This document shows positions 37,599 to 46,267 of a DNA stretch of 64,000 nucleotides, in pieces. The DNA lies in the NCBI RefSeq assembly GCF_011305535.1, contig NZ_CP049905.1:4896001-4960000 (forward strand), given 5' to 3'. Each line of letters begins with the position of its first letter. The first letter of the stretch is position 1. Source of the stretch: Diaphorobacter sp. HDW4B (GTDB taxonomy: Bacteria; Pseudomonadota; Gammaproteobacteria; Burkholderiales; Burkholderiaceae_C). A program made the position numbers and the translations under genes. The notes under the pieces are model-generated. The model saw only the letters and a program-made list of their open reading frames with translations. It was not told the DNA's origin and made no database searches.

Positions 37599-39104
37599 AT
37601 GAACTTCGAACTGAACACTCTCTCTTTATCTGCAGCTTCCAGCCTGAAATGCGATGCACTCATCGTGCTGGTGCCCGAGGGCGTGAAGCCCGGCAAGGAT
37701 GCGGTTTCCGCCATCCTGGCGCAGGCGCTCAAATCGGGTGATCTCGAACTCAAGGCGGGCAAGAACCTGCAGATTTACGCTTCGCCACTGCTGGCGGCGC
37801 GTCGGGTGATTCTGGCCGGATCCGGTGATGGTAGCGCGCGCAGCGTGCGTCAAGCGCTTGCCGGGGTGGCAAATGTCCTCAAATCTCCAAAGGTCAAGAA
37901 GGCCGCGGTGGTTTTCGCCGACAAGGCGACGAGTGATGCGGTTGCGGCTGCAGTGCAGTGCTGCAGCGATCTGAGCTATGTCTACACCACCACCAAGACC
38001 AAGGCCGAACCCGTGGCGCTGAACCGTCTGGTGATTGGCGTGGAAGACACCAGCAAGCTCAGGTCCGCCTTCGACATGGCCTGCGCTGTGGCCAAGGGCG
38101 TCGGTTTTGCGCGTGAATGGGCCAATCGCCCGGCCAACCACGCCACGCCCACGCTGCTGGCGAATGCCGCCAAGGGCCTGACGACCACCGGCATCACCTG
38201 CAAGGTGCATGGCCCGGCGGAAGTCGCCAAACTCGGCATGGGCGCGTTCATGGCCGTGGCGCAGGGCTCGGCCGAGCAACTGCGCTTCATCGAGCTGCGC
38301 TACAACGGCGCGGCCAAGACGGAAGCGCCCGTCGTGCTGGTCGGCAAGGGCATCACGTTCGACACCGGTGGCATTTCGCTCAAGCCTGCCGCTGAAATGG
38401 ACGAGATGAAGTTCGACATGGGCGGCGCGGCCAGCGTGCTCGGCGTGTTCACCGCGCTGGCGGAACTGCGTCCCGCCGTGAACGTGGTCGGTCTGATTCC
38501 CGCTTGCGAAAACATGCCCGATGGCAAGGCGATCAAGCCCGGTGACGTGGTGACCAGCATGAACGGTCAGACCATCGAAATCCTGAACACCGACGCAGAA
38601 GGCCGTCTGGTGCTGTGCGATGCGATCACCTACGCTGCGCGCTTCAAGCCCCGCGCGTTGGTGGACATAGCCACGTTGACCGGTGCCTGCGTGATCGCAC
38701 TGGGCAACCAGCGCAGCGGCCTGTTCGCGTCGAACGATGCACTGGCTGCGCAACTGCAATCGGCTGGCGACGCCGCGCAGGATCTGTGCTGGCGCATGCC
38801 GCTCGACGACGAGTATGCCGAAGGCCTGCGCAGCAATTTTGCCGATGTGGCCAACGTGGCCGGTCGTGCGGGCGGTGCGATCACGGCAGCCAAATTCCTG
38901 CAGCGCTTCACCGGCACAACGCCTTGGGCGCATCTGGACATCGCAGGTACGGCCTGGAAGAGCGGGGCGGCCAAGGGCGCAACGGGTCGTCCGGTCGGCC
39001 TGCTGATGCACTATCTGGCAGGCGTGGCGGAAAGCGACAAGGCCACCGTCAAATCGACACCCAAGGTCGCGCGCAAGAAGCCCGTGGCCCGCAAGACGGC
39101 GTGA
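37599..39104 (+). CDS. pepA: Leucyl aminopeptidase (M17)
   Basis: PepA is a hexameric, two-metal aminopeptidase and in some bacteria a DNA-binding partner in recombination and regulation. The 501-residue protein has the M17 catalytic core VLVGKGITFDTGGISLKP and the signature NTDAEGRLVL. The ATG at 37599 follows AAGGAAAA. The last ~20 residues (KVARKKPVARKTA end) are a basic extension similar in style to the RsfS tail. Its short spacing to holC is the usual order. Confidence 0.95.
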   Translation: MNFELNTLSLSAASSLKCDALIVLVPEGVKPGKDAVSAILAQALKSGDLELKAGKNLQIYASPLLAARRVILAGSGDGSARSVRQALAGVANVLKSPKVKKAAVVFADKATSDAVAAAVQCCSDLSYVYTTTKTKAEPVALNRLVIGVEDTSKLRSAFDMACAVAKGVGFAREWANRPANHATPTLLANAAKGLTTTGITCKVHGPAEVAKLGMGAFMAVAQGSAEQLRFIELRYNGAAKTEAPVVLVGKGITFDTGGISLKPAAEMDEMKFDMGGAASVLGVFTALAELRPAVNVVGLIPACENMPDGKAIKPGDVVTSMNGQTIEILNTDAEGRLVLCDAITYAARFKPRALVDIATLTGACVIALGNQRSGLFASNDALAAQLQSAGDAAQDLCWRMPLDDEYAEGLRSNFADVANVAGRAGGAITAAKFLQRFTGTTPWAHLDIAGTAWKSGAAKGATGRPVGLLMHYLAGVAESDKATVKSTPKVARKKPVARKTA

Positions 39105-39136
39105 GTGTCGAGCACCGTCCAACAGATCGAGAGCCC

Positions 39137-39574
39137 ATGACCGAAGTTGCTTTTCATTTCAACGCGCCCGACAAGCTTGCCTACGCCTGCCGCTTTGCGC
39201 GCAAGGCGCTCAGGCGCGGTGTGCGCGTGGTGGTGACCGGAGGCGCGGCGGATCTGCAGGCGCTCGACCGCATGATGTGGGCGCTCGGGCCCACGGACTT
39301 TGTGGCCCATGCGCTCGCCGATGGCGATCCGGATGTGGTCGCCGCATCGCCCGTGCTGCTGGCCGTGGAGCCGCTGTCGGTGGCTCCGCGCGACATGCTG
39401 CTCAACCTGGGCACGCAGCTTCCGCCCGGCTATGAGCAGTTCGACAAGGTGATCGAGGTCGTCAGTGCCAGCGACGAGCAGGACCGCCAGTTGGCACGCA
39501 CGCGCTGGCGCCAGTACGCTGCACAAGGTTACGAGATCGTGCGCCACGATCTGGTTTTGAAAGAAAATGCCTGA
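39137..39574 (+). CDS. holC: DNA polymerase III chi subunit
   Basis: HolC links the clamp loader to SSB. The 145-residue protein shows EVAFHFNAPDKLAYACRFARKALRRGVRVVV, the DFVAHAL segment and the YEQFDKVIEVVSASDEQDRQLARTRWRQY C-terminal half, all typical. It follows pepA by 32 bp, a widely conserved pair. Confidence 0.94.
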   Translation: MTEVAFHFNAPDKLAYACRFARKALRRGVRVVVTGGAADLQALDRMMWALGPTDFVAHALADGDPDVVAASPVLLAVEPLSVAPRDMLLNLGTQLPPGYEQFDKVIEVVSASDEQDRQLARTRWRQYAAQGYEIVRHDLVLKENA

Positions 39575-39576
39575 CC

Positions 39577-40200
39577 ATGGCATCCGCTCCCACCTCCACT
39601 CCGCCCAAGTTTGTTCCCACGCTGACCGAAGAGGTGGAACTGCCTGTTGACGCCTCGCCCGATCAGGCGGCCTTGGCGGACCCGGTGGAGGTGCCCGGCG
39701 GCTACGAGTTGCCTGCGGGGGGCGCGGATGACGACGAGGATTCTGCGCCGCAACCGCCGCTCGATACGGACGCCATCCCTGAACTGGATGCGGTGGTCGA
39801 GGTCGTTGATCTGGTCGAAGCCGAGGTGCTCCATCAAGACCTCGCCTCGATTCCCGAAATCTCCGACGTGGTGACGGAAGCGGAGATCGTGTCCACAGTG
39901 GTTGATCCGCTGGGCGACACGGTTGCTGCGCTTGGCGAGTTGCCTTCCGGCGTCGCACCAGAACCCGTTGCAGCCGCCCAACCCGTGCCGCTACCCGATG
40001 GTTACGAAGAGTATGTCGTTCATCGCGTGATGCAGCGCGTGGATGTGATTCTGGAGCAGCGTCTGCGTGAAGCCATTGCCCTGGTGATTCAGGAGCAGAC
40101 CCGCTCCATCGTTCCGCGCCTGCGTGAAGAGGTGGAATCGGTGGTTCGCCAATCGGTCTACGAGGCTGTGGCGGACGAGCTCGCATCGACGTCGAAGTGA
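39577..40200 (+). CDS. Hypothetical acidic protein with amphipathic C-terminal helix
   Basis: A 207-residue protein beginning 2 bp after the holC stop, so cotranscribed with it. The first ~140 residues are very acidic and Pro/Val-rich (GGADDDEDSAPQPP, AVVEVVDLVEAEV), probably disordered. Residues ~145-205 form a long helix-prone stretch (VVHRVMQRVDVILEQRLREAIALVI) that could coil or bind a membrane or partner. I do not recognise a named domain. The fixed position after holC suggests a conserved family gene of Comamonadaceae, function unknown. Confidence 0.7.
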   Translation: MASAPTSTPPKFVPTLTEEVELPVDASPDQAALADPVEVPGGYELPAGGADDDEDSAPQPPLDTDAIPELDAVVEVVDLVEAEVLHQDLASIPEISDVVTEAEIVSTVVDPLGDTVAALGELPSGVAPEPVAAAQPVPLPDGYEEYVVHRVMQRVDVILEQRLREAIALVIQEQTRSIVPRLREEVESVVRQSVYEAVADELASTSK

Positions 40201-40552
40201 CGGCTTGAACGCCCGGCGCGGCGTATTGTCGACGTCGCGGTTTTCGCACCAGAAGGGATTTCCCGAATGTGGTGCGGCGCGTACGCTCGGTGCGCGATTC
40301 AGTCACTTTTTTGAAAGCGCTCTTTGCATCATGAAATGGCTTGGAAAGGCGCTTTCCATATGCGGTGGCCGCGCCGCACAAGGCCCGCAAATGGTGCACA
40401 CATTGACTGGCCCACAAATTGCATAAAAACGCGGTCTCGACGCAGTCCGTTATTCTGAGATTCCCTAGTGTTTCAGATTATGAATTGCGCTATGTTTCAC
40501 CGCGTTGGGACAAAAACCAAATATCTCAGCGTTTTCTAATTTGGAGATTCGT
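40201..40552. other. Long leader region before the livK-like gene
   Basis: About 350 bp without a supported gene. It contains a palindrome GGAAAG-GCG-CTTTCC (40343-40357), whose right arm also pairs with GAAAGCGC at 40313-40320, and AT-rich sequence nearer the gene. A possible -35 TTGACT lies at 40403. It is probably the promoter/operator region of the 40553 gene. Confidence 0.4.
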
Positions 40553-41680
40553 ATGCAATTGAAGTTGAAGTTGACTATAGCTGCTGCGATTGCAGCAGTG
40601 GCCGGCATGGCATCCGCTCAAGAGGTGGTGAAGATCGGTCACGTCGGTCCCGTATCCGGGCCACAGGGTCACTATGGCAAGGACAACGAAAATGGCGCCC
40701 GCATGGCCATTGACGATCTCAACGCAAAGGGCGTGACGATCGGTGGCAAGAAGGTCAAGTTCGAGCTGATGGCCGAAGATGACGCTGCGGATCCCAAGCA
40801 AGGCACTGCCGCTGCACAGAAGCTGTGCGATGCCAAGGTCGCTGGCGTGGTCGGTCACCTGAATTCGGGTGTGACGATTCCTGCCTCCAAGATCTACAAC
40901 GACTGCGGCGTGCCGATGGTCACCGGTGCGGCCACCAACCCCAACCTGACCAAGCCAGGTTACGACACGACTTACCGCATCATCGCCAACGACAATGCGC
41001 TGGGTGCTGCGCTGGCCGCTTACGCAGCCGACACGCTCAAGCTCAAGACCGTGGCTGTGATCGACGACCGTACTGCGTACGGCCAAGGTCTGGCGAGCGT
41101 GTTCAAGAAGGTCGCTGCCGAAAAGGGCATCAAGATCGTCGAAGAACAGTTCACCACCGACAAGTCCACCGACTTCATGGCGATTCTGACCGCCATCAAG
41201 GCCAAGAATCCTGACGCCGTGTTCTTCGGCGGCATGGACGCGCAGGCCGGTCCGATGCTGCGCCAGATGGCTCAGCTGGGCATGACCAAGCAGAAATATT
41301 TCGGCGGCGACGGCTTCTGCACGACCGAGCTGGCCAAGCTGTCGGCGGGTGCACCTACGCTGGCCAACGTGGTCTGCGCGGTGGGCGGTGCTTCCCTCGA
41401 AAAGATGCCTGGCGGCAAGGACTGGAAGACGCGCTACGACGCCAAGTTCCCTGGCCAGTTCCAAGTCTACAGCCCGTACAAGTACGACGCCACCATGCTG
41501 CTGGCTGATGCGATGGTGCGCGCTGGCTCTTCGGACCCCAAGAAGTACATTCCTGAACTGAAGAAGTCCAACTACCAAGGCGTGACCGCGAAGATCTCCT
41601 TCGAAGCCAATGGTGAAATGAAGAACCCCGCCGTGACGCTGTTCGCCTACAAGAACAACGACAAGGTGCCACTGAACTGA
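40553..41680 (+). CDS. Branched-chain amino acid-type ABC transporter binding protein (LivK-like)
   Basis: A 375-residue periplasmic binding protein of the Leu/Ile/Val family with a Sec signal peptide (1-22, MASAQ cleavage) and IGHVGPVSGPQGHYGKDNENGARMAIDDLN. GHLNSGVTIPASKIYNDCGVPMVT and KNPDAVFFGGMDAQAGPMLRQM are typical type I PBP blocks. No permease or ATPase gene is adjacent, so it is an orphan binding protein here. The ATG at 40553 follows TTGGAGATTC. Confidence 0.9.
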   Translation: MQLKLKLTIAAAIAAVAGMASAQEVVKIGHVGPVSGPQGHYGKDNENGARMAIDDLNAKGVTIGGKKVKFELMAEDDAADPKQGTAAAQKLCDAKVAGVVGHLNSGVTIPASKIYNDCGVPMVTGAATNPNLTKPGYDTTYRIIANDNALGAALAAYAADTLKLKTVAVIDDRTAYGQGLASVFKKVAAEKGIKIVEEQFTTDKSTDFMAILTAIKAKNPDAVFFGGMDAQAGPMLRQMAQLGMTKQKYFGGDGFCTTELAKLSAGAPTLANVVCAVGGASLEKMPGGKDWKTRYDAKFPGQFQVYSPYKYDATMLLADAMVRAGSSDPKKYIPELKKSNYQGVTAKISFEANGEMKNPAVTLFAYKNNDKVPLN

Positions 41681-41696
41681 AATCAGTGATGACGCT

Positions 41697-41761
41697 CTTC
41701 GGCGAAAGCCGAAGACGCACAAACACAAAGGGCCTTCGACAAAAATCGAAGGCCCTTTTTG
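41697..41761. terminator. Two stacked hairpins; second is a bidirectional terminator
   Basis: Hairpin 1: CTTCGGC-GAAA-GCCGAAG (41697-41714). Hairpin 2: a 10-bp stem GGGCCTTCGA (41730-41739) / TCGAAGGCCC (41746-41755) followed by TTTTT on the + strand and preceded by an A-rich stretch, so it can also stop the leftward 41782 gene. Confidence 0.9.
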
Positions 41762-41781
41762 TTCGCCTGAAACTTGGCGGA

Positions 41782-42789
41782 TCAGCGGCGCACTTGCAGC
41801 GCTCCTGGATTCACGATGTTGGTGGGCGTGCCCTTGATGTAGTTGACCACATTGTCGAATGCCGCGCCGAAGTACAGCTCGTAGCTGTCCTGCTCGACAT
41901 AGCCGATGTGCGGCGTGCACACGCAGTTTTCGAGGCGCAGCAGGGCGTGGCCTTGCAGGATGGGTTCGCTCTCGAACACGTCCACCGCAGCCATTCCGGG
42001 GCGGCCACGGTTGAGTGCGGCGATCAGCGCATCGGGTTCGATCAGTTCGGCGCGCGATGTGTTCACGATCAGCGCGGTGGGCTTCATCTGGCTCAGGTCT
42101 TCGAGCGTGACGATGTTGCGCGTTTCTTCATTGAGACGCAGGTGCAGCGAGATCACATCGCACTGCGAAAAGAATTCGGCGCGCGTCGATGCGACCTGAA
42201 AGCCGTCGCTTAGCGCTTGCGCACGTGAAGCTTCGCGGCCCCACACGCGCACGTTCATGCCGAAAGCCTTGGCGTAGCTCGCGACAATGCGGCCGATCTT
42301 GCCGTAGCCCCAGATGCCCAGCGTCTTGCCGCGCAGCACCATGCCGAGCCCGAAGTTGGAAGGCATGGACGCCGAACGCATGCCCGATTGCTGCCACGCG
42401 CCGTGCTTGAGGTTGGCGATGTACTGCGGCAGTCGGCGCATGGCCGCCATGATGAGCGCCCAGGTCAGCTCGGCCGGTGCGACGGGAGAGCCCACGCCTT
42501 CGGCAATGGCGATACCTTTTTCGGTGCAGGCGGCCACGTCGATGTGCGAGCCGACCTTGCCGGTCTGCGCGATGAGTTTCAGGCGCGGGAGCTTTTCCAC
42601 CAACTGTTTGGAGATCTGGGTGCGTTCGCGGATCAGCACGATGATGTCGGCATCTTTCAGGCGAACCGACAGCTGGCCGAGGCCCTTGACCGTGTTGGTG
42701 TAAACCTTGGCGGAGTATCTTTCGAGTCGCTCGGCGCAATGAAGCTTGCGTACTGCGTCTTGATAGTCGTCCAATATGACAATGTTCAT
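41782..42789 (-). CDS. D-isomer-specific 2-hydroxyacid dehydrogenase
   Basis: A 335-residue NAD(P)-dependent dehydrogenase of the phosphoglycerate/glycerate dehydrogenase superfamily. The Rossmann motif is GYGKIGRIVASYAKAFGM. The catalytic Arg is in NTSRAELI, the Glu in DVFESEP and the His in CTPHIGYVE. The substrate is not evident. The ATG at 42789 is favoured over one six codons upstream because AAGGG precedes it. It is the last chromosomal gene before the prophage integrase. Confidence 0.88.
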   Translation of the reverse strand: MNIVILDDYQDAVRKLHCAERLERYSAKVYTNTVKGLGQLSVRLKDADIIVLIRERTQISKQLVEKLPRLKLIAQTGKVGSHIDVAACTEKGIAIAEGVGSPVAPAELTWALIMAAMRRLPQYIANLKHGAWQQSGMRSASMPSNFGLGMVLRGKTLGIWGYGKIGRIVASYAKAFGMNVRVWGREASRAQALSDGFQVASTRAEFFSQCDVISLHLRLNEETRNIVTLEDLSQMKPTALIVNTSRAELIEPDALIAALNRGRPGMAAVDVFESEPILQGHALLRLENCVCTPHIGYVEQDSYELYFGAAFDNVVNYIKGTPTNIVNPGALQVRR

Positions 42790-42929
42790 TAAATCCACGC
42801 CCTTCATAACTTTTTGATTTTCAACGCTGTTTTCCCGTAAGCTGTTGAATTTTCATAACTTTTGCAGATTTCGGAGTCATGCAAAGTCTTGCCTACTCTT
42901 TTCTGAACATTGCTACACTTCATTGGTTA

Positions 42930-42949
42930 GTATAGGTTTGGTATAGGTT
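42930..42949 (+). repeat. Two GTATAGGTT direct repeats, 11 bp apart, before the integrase gene
   Basis: GTATAGGTT occurs at 42930-42938 and again at 42941-42949, one helical turn apart. The spacing suggests protein binding, for example integrase arm sites or an autoregulatory operator. No second att copy is visible in the window. Confidence 0.4.
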
Positions 42950-42974
42950 CTTTTCGAACCACTCGGGAGGATGA

Positions 42975-44300
42975 ATGTTCTTTGATGCAAAAGCGGCAAA
43001 GGGGTTGCAGCCTGGTGCACATATTGTCGTGCAAGGATGCCCCGGACTTCGGCTTGAAGCTACTTTAACCAAAAAGACATGGACGTATAGATACCGTAGT
43101 CCCGTGGATCAGAAGCTGCGTCAAATCAAGATTGGCACTTGGCCTGCAAAGTCTCCAGCGCAAGCTGCAGCACGGTGGCAAGAGCTACGCGATCAGCGTG
43201 AATCCGGGCGAGACCCTGCGGTGGAGAAGAGGTCCTCCAAAACCGCATTGGTGGAGGTGCCCAAGGCGGAAACCTACACCATCGGCCAACTTATTGAAGA
43301 CTATGCCGAGGGTTATCTCAATGTCAATCGCGCTCCAAAGGGCGCAAAGGCCGTTGCTCAGAGGCTCAGAAACGCGTTGGCAGGGTATGCGCAAAAAACC
43401 GTAAACACGGTGACGCGAAGTACAGTGTTTGAGGTGATCAAGGGGTTACTGGATCGCCCAGTGCTTGCCGCATCGGTGAAATCCGAGATGGCGGCGGCTT
43501 GGCGGTTTGCTATGGACGCTGGAATTATTCAGGAGGATCTGCCGAACTGGTGGGCAGAGAAGATGTCGCACAAGCTGCGCAGCAAAGGCGCAATGCGCGA
43601 TGGTGTGCACAAGGGCACTGGCAAGCGCGTGCTGACGGGGATGGAAATCAAGAGCCTGTTGAGCGACAACCTTGGGCTGTTCAGTCAACAGGTGCAGGAT
43701 TTTCTGACGGTGCAACTTTGGACGTGCACGCGAGGGTCGGAGATTTGCATCTTGAGGAAGTCGCAACTCACCGAAGAGGTGGACGGACTTTGGTGGACTG
43801 TTCCAAAGAACCTGATGAAGGGGCGGAATGTCGAGGCGGCACATGATTTGCGCATTCCTCTGGTGGGGCGTGCTGAAATGATCGTGCGCCGACTGTGCGC
43901 GGTAAGGGGTGGGGATCTTCTCTTCCCAAGCGTTGGCCGAGACGGGCTCACAAAACCCCAGACTCAGGCATACATGCAGTCGAAAGTTCACTACCTGCAG
44001 CCCTACAGCAAATCTCGGCCCGATCACATAAGGACGAGGCTAACGGTTACCCACTGGTCTCCACATGACCTGCGGCGAACAGGGCGGACATTGCTGGCAT
44101 CTTTGCAATGTCCGCATGAAGTCGGTGAAGCAATCATTGGCCATGTGCTGGCCGGGGTGGCGGGGGACTACAACCTTTATCGCTATGACCGCGAGCGCAG
44201 GCACTGGCTCACCGAGCTGGACAAGAAGCTTGAAGACTTCGTCGCGGCTTCGATGCCCCAGTGTTCTCAGGTGGCAGGAGTTCCGAATGCGGACGGCTGA
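42975..44300 (+). CDS. int: Prophage tyrosine recombinase (integrase)
   Basis: A 441-residue tyrosine recombinase. The N-terminal ~95 residues resemble the arm-binding DUF4102-type domain (GCPGLRLEATLTKKTWTYRY). The core-binding domain follows. The catalytic domain has Arg in TCTRGSEICIL, His-x-x-Arg in SPHDLRRTGRT, His in IGHVLAG and the nucleophile Tyr in YNLYRYDR. All catalytic residues are present. It marks the left end of the prophage and reads toward the excisionase gene, whose 3' end overlaps its own by 92 bp on the other strand. Confidence 0.93.
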   Translation: MFFDAKAAKGLQPGAHIVVQGCPGLRLEATLTKKTWTYRYRSPVDQKLRQIKIGTWPAKSPAQAAARWQELRDQRESGRDPAVEKRSSKTALVEVPKAETYTIGQLIEDYAEGYLNVNRAPKGAKAVAQRLRNALAGYAQKTVNTVTRSTVFEVIKGLLDRPVLAASVKSEMAAAWRFAMDAGIIQEDLPNWWAEKMSHKLRSKGAMRDGVHKGTGKRVLTGMEIKSLLSDNLGLFSQQVQDFLTVQLWTCTRGSEICILRKSQLTEEVDGLWWTVPKNLMKGRNVEAAHDLRIPLVGRAEMIVRRLCAVRGGDLLFPSVGRDGLTKPQTQAYMQSKVHYLQPYSKSRPDHIRTRLTVTHWSPHDLRRTGRTLLASLQCPHEVGEAIIGHVLAGVAGDYNLYRYDRERRHWLTELDKKLEDFVAASMPQCSQVAGVPNADG

Positions 44301-44452
44301 TCAGCCAAGATTCCAATTCGGTGCGCAGCCATGCGACGCGGCGATTTGCCACTTGTCGAGGCTTTGGCAATGAGCCTTCGCGCACCAGTTGAATCGCCCC
44401 GGGTTTTCTAGACACCTCTGAGCCTTAAATCTAAGGCCCAATAGGAGGTGCT

Positions 44453-44731
44453 ATGAGTAACCAAAGATATCCCCAAGAATTCAAGACCGAAGCAGTCAAG
44501 CAGATCACTGAGCGCGGCCATAAGGTGGCCGATGTTTCAGCCCGACTAGGCGTAAGTCAGCACAGCCTTTATCAATGGATCAAGGCTCAAGGAACGCCTG
44601 CCCATGATCGGCCGGCACAGGTGTCACAAACCGAGGAGTTGCGACGACTGAAGGCTGAACTCAAGCGAGTCACAGAGGAGCGCGACATCCTAAAAAAGGC
44701 CGCAGCGTACTTTGCCAAGCAGTCCGGGTGA
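44453..44731 (+). CDS. IS3-family transposase OrfA
   Basis: A 92-residue HTH protein (FKTEAVKQITERGHKVADVSARLGVSQHSLYQWIKAQ) with a C-terminal leucine-zipper-like helix (EELRRLKAELKRVTEERDILKK). It ends in an overlap with orfB. The A6G run (44692-44698, in CTA AAA AAG) is a classic -1 programmed frameshift signal that yields the OrfAB transposase. The start ATG has AGGAGGTG upstream. Confidence 0.92.
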   Translation: MSNQRYPQEFKTEAVKQITERGHKVADVSARLGVSQHSLYQWIKAQGTPAHDRPAQVSQTEELRRLKAELKRVTEERDILKKAAAYFAKQSG

Positions 44732-45603
44732 AGTACGCATTCATCAAGCGCCATGAAGGTGAGTACAGCATTCGCCGACTGTGCAAGGTCATGGCTGTAC
44801 ACCCTAGCGGCTACTACGCCTGGAAGGCGCAACCGATGAGCCTGCGTGCAAAGGACGATCAACGTCTGTTGGGTCTTCTCAAGCATGCGTGGCTCGAGAG
44901 TGGTGGCGTCTATGGCTATCGCAAGCTGACCATGGACATGCGTGATTTGGGCGAGAGCTGCGGCAAGCATCGCGTGGCACGACTGCTCAAAATCGAGGGG
45001 CTGCGCTCACAGACGGGCTACAAACGCCGTGCAGGCATGCGTGGCGGCAAACCTGCCATCGTCGCGCCCAATCACTTGCAGCGCCGCTTCGCAGCGGCCG
45101 AGCCCAACCAAGCTTGGGTGACTGACATCACATACATCCGCACCCATGAAGGTTGGCTGTATCTGGCGGTGGTGGTTGACCTGTTCTCACGTCAGGTTGT
45201 TGGCTGGTCTATGGGCAGCCGCATCGATACTGGCTTGGTGCTCGATGCACTGTTGATGGCCTTGTGGCGTCGCAGGCCTAAGCTGCCTGTCATGGTGCAT
45301 TCGGATCAGGGTAGTCAGTTTACAGGCCATGACTGGCAGGGCTTTCTGCGAGATCACAATCTGGTCTCCAGCATGAGTCGTCGCGGCAACTGTCACGACA
45401 ACGCCGTGGCCGAGAGCTTCTTCCAGTTGCTCAAGCGCGAGCGTATTCGCCGCCAGATTTACCCGACGCGCGATGAGGCCAGGGCTGATGTCTTCAACTA
45501 CATCGAGATGTTTTACAACCCGAAAAGGCGTCATGGCACCGCCGGAGATATCTCTCCGGTAGAGTTCGAAAGACGGCATTCCCAACGGCTCAACAGTGTC
45601 TAG
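44728..45603 (+). CDS. IS3-family transposase OrfB (DDE integrase domain)
   Basis: The 291-residue catalytic part of the IS3 transposase, in the -1 frame relative to orfA. HTH_21-like region YSIRRLCKVMAVHPSGYYAW is followed by the rve core with AWVTDITYIRTHEGWLYLAVVVDLFSR (first D), VHSDQGSQFTGHDW (second D) and NCHDNAVAESFFQLLKRE (E). It is normally made as OrfAB by frameshifting. It appears intact. Confidence 0.93.
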   Translation: MKYAFIKRHEGEYSIRRLCKVMAVHPSGYYAWKAQPMSLRAKDDQRLLGLLKHAWLESGGVYGYRKLTMDMRDLGESCGKHRVARLLKIEGLRSQTGYKRRAGMRGGKPAIVAPNHLQRRFAAAEPNQAWVTDITYIRTHEGWLYLAVVVDLFSRQVVGWSMGSRIDTGLVLDALLMALWRRRPKLPVMVHSDQGSQFTGHDWQGFLRDHNLVSSMSRRGNCHDNAVAESFFQLLKRERIRRQIYPTRDEARADVFNYIEMFYNPKRRHGTAGDISPVEFERRHSQRLNSV

Positions 45604-45751
45604 GAAATCCGGGGCGATTCAAGTTTCTCAAAAGTGCTGACGCTGAGTGCAAGGAATGCGGCCGACTGTTCACGGGTCAGCGCTGCGGGCAGGAGTTGCA
45701 TTGCGGCGATGGTTTTCATAGTGTTTGGTCTTCGGACTGCCCGAATGCACG

Positions 45752-45783
45752 AGCAGAAAAAAACAAACCCCGCATCAGCGGGG
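45752..45783 (-). terminator. Leftward terminator between the small prophage ORF and alpA
   Basis: Stem CCCCGC (45768-45773) / GCGGGG (45778-45783). On the minus strand a long T-run follows (the A-tract at 45757-45763). It separates any transcript from 46034 from the excisionase gene. Confidence 0.75.
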
Positions 45784-45902
45784 CTCGGGTTTCTTCATAA
45801 GCGCCCATCGGGCGATGCAACTCCTGTTTTCTGAAGGAGTTGAGTGAAATCAAAGGGTTGTTCTCCAAAAAAATACCCGCCCAAGGCAGGCTATGTGTGA
45901 AT

Positions 45903-45941
45903 GTTGCAAGCTGGGTTGCAATCTGTGGTTGAGCTTGCAAC
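45903..45941. promoter_or_regulatory. Cluster of three TTGCAA palindromes
   Basis: TTGCAA occurs at 45904, 45916 and 45935. The outer two lie in perfect 10-bp inverted repeats GTTGCAAGCT (45903-45912) and AGCTTGCAAC (45932-45941). It may be an operator or an RNA hairpin between the small ORF and the terminator. Confidence 0.35.
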
Positions 45942-45950
45942 CTCGACCGC

Positions 45951-46034
45951 TCAATCGGCGGGCTGGTGTTCGTCTTGTTCGCGGAATCGGTTGCGCTTGT
46001 CGCCACGTTTCCGGGCTCTGCTGCTGAGGGTCAT
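45951..46034 (-). CDS. Possible 27-residue basic prophage protein
   Basis: A short frame with a strong ribosome-binding site (GGAAGGAGCAAGC-ATG). The product (MTLSSRARKRGDKRNRFREQ then DEHQPAD) is very basic in its first two thirds and ends acidic. It precedes a leftward terminator. The case rests on the Shine-Dalgarno and its spacing; I do not recognise the protein. Confidence 0.4.
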   Translation of the reverse strand: MTLSSRARKRGDKRNRFREQDEHQPAD

Positions 46035-46267
46035 GCTTGCTCCTTCCCTGGCTTCGGCAACCCGCGCGGGCAAGTTGTCAGTCTTACCGCGGCGCAAGCC
46101 AATGGCAGCACCATTCAGCGCTCTATGGGGCGTTTCAGTAGTCGCGATTGAAAATTTTCGTACTGGTTCTTGTTGAGCTTTGAGTCGGGTATTTCTCCTG
46201 ATTGCCCGCCAAGCCTCACGAATTTCATAATCTCAACGCTTTCATTTCACGTTAACAAGCAGGAAAT

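Larger units (their letters stand above)
44390..45621 (+). mobile_element. IS3-family insertion sequence (1232 bp) with AGT target duplication
   Basis: Terminal inverted repeats begin TGAATCGCCCCGG at both ends and match over ~30 bp with few mismatches. The flanks carry a 3-bp direct repeat AGT, as expected for IS3. It contains overlapping orfA and orfB. Confidence 0.92.
44209..45719 (-). pseudogene. AlpA-type excisionase/regulator split by an IS3-family element
   Basis: If the IS3 element (44390-45621) and one AGT duplication are removed, the flanks join into one continuous minus-strand frame of about 91 codons. It starts at an ATG (45717-45719) and ends at TGA (44209). The product has the AlpA/MerR-like HTH pattern: LTREQSAAFLALSVSTFEKL on one side of the IS and VREGSLPKPRQVANRRVAWL on the other. 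AlpA-type proteins next to integrases act as excisionases or int activators. The insertion after about codon 32 should inactivate it. Confidence 0.85.

Noticed and set aside
42808-42974. tRNA or tmRNA attachment gene at the integrase side
   Set aside because: I looked for a cloverleaf or tRNA 3' end next to int and found none, so the attachment site cannot be named.
45716-46006. 96-codon minus-strand frame over the small-ORF region
   Set aside because: It runs straight through a terminator hairpin and has no ribosome-binding site; the 27-codon frame in the same place has a much better start.
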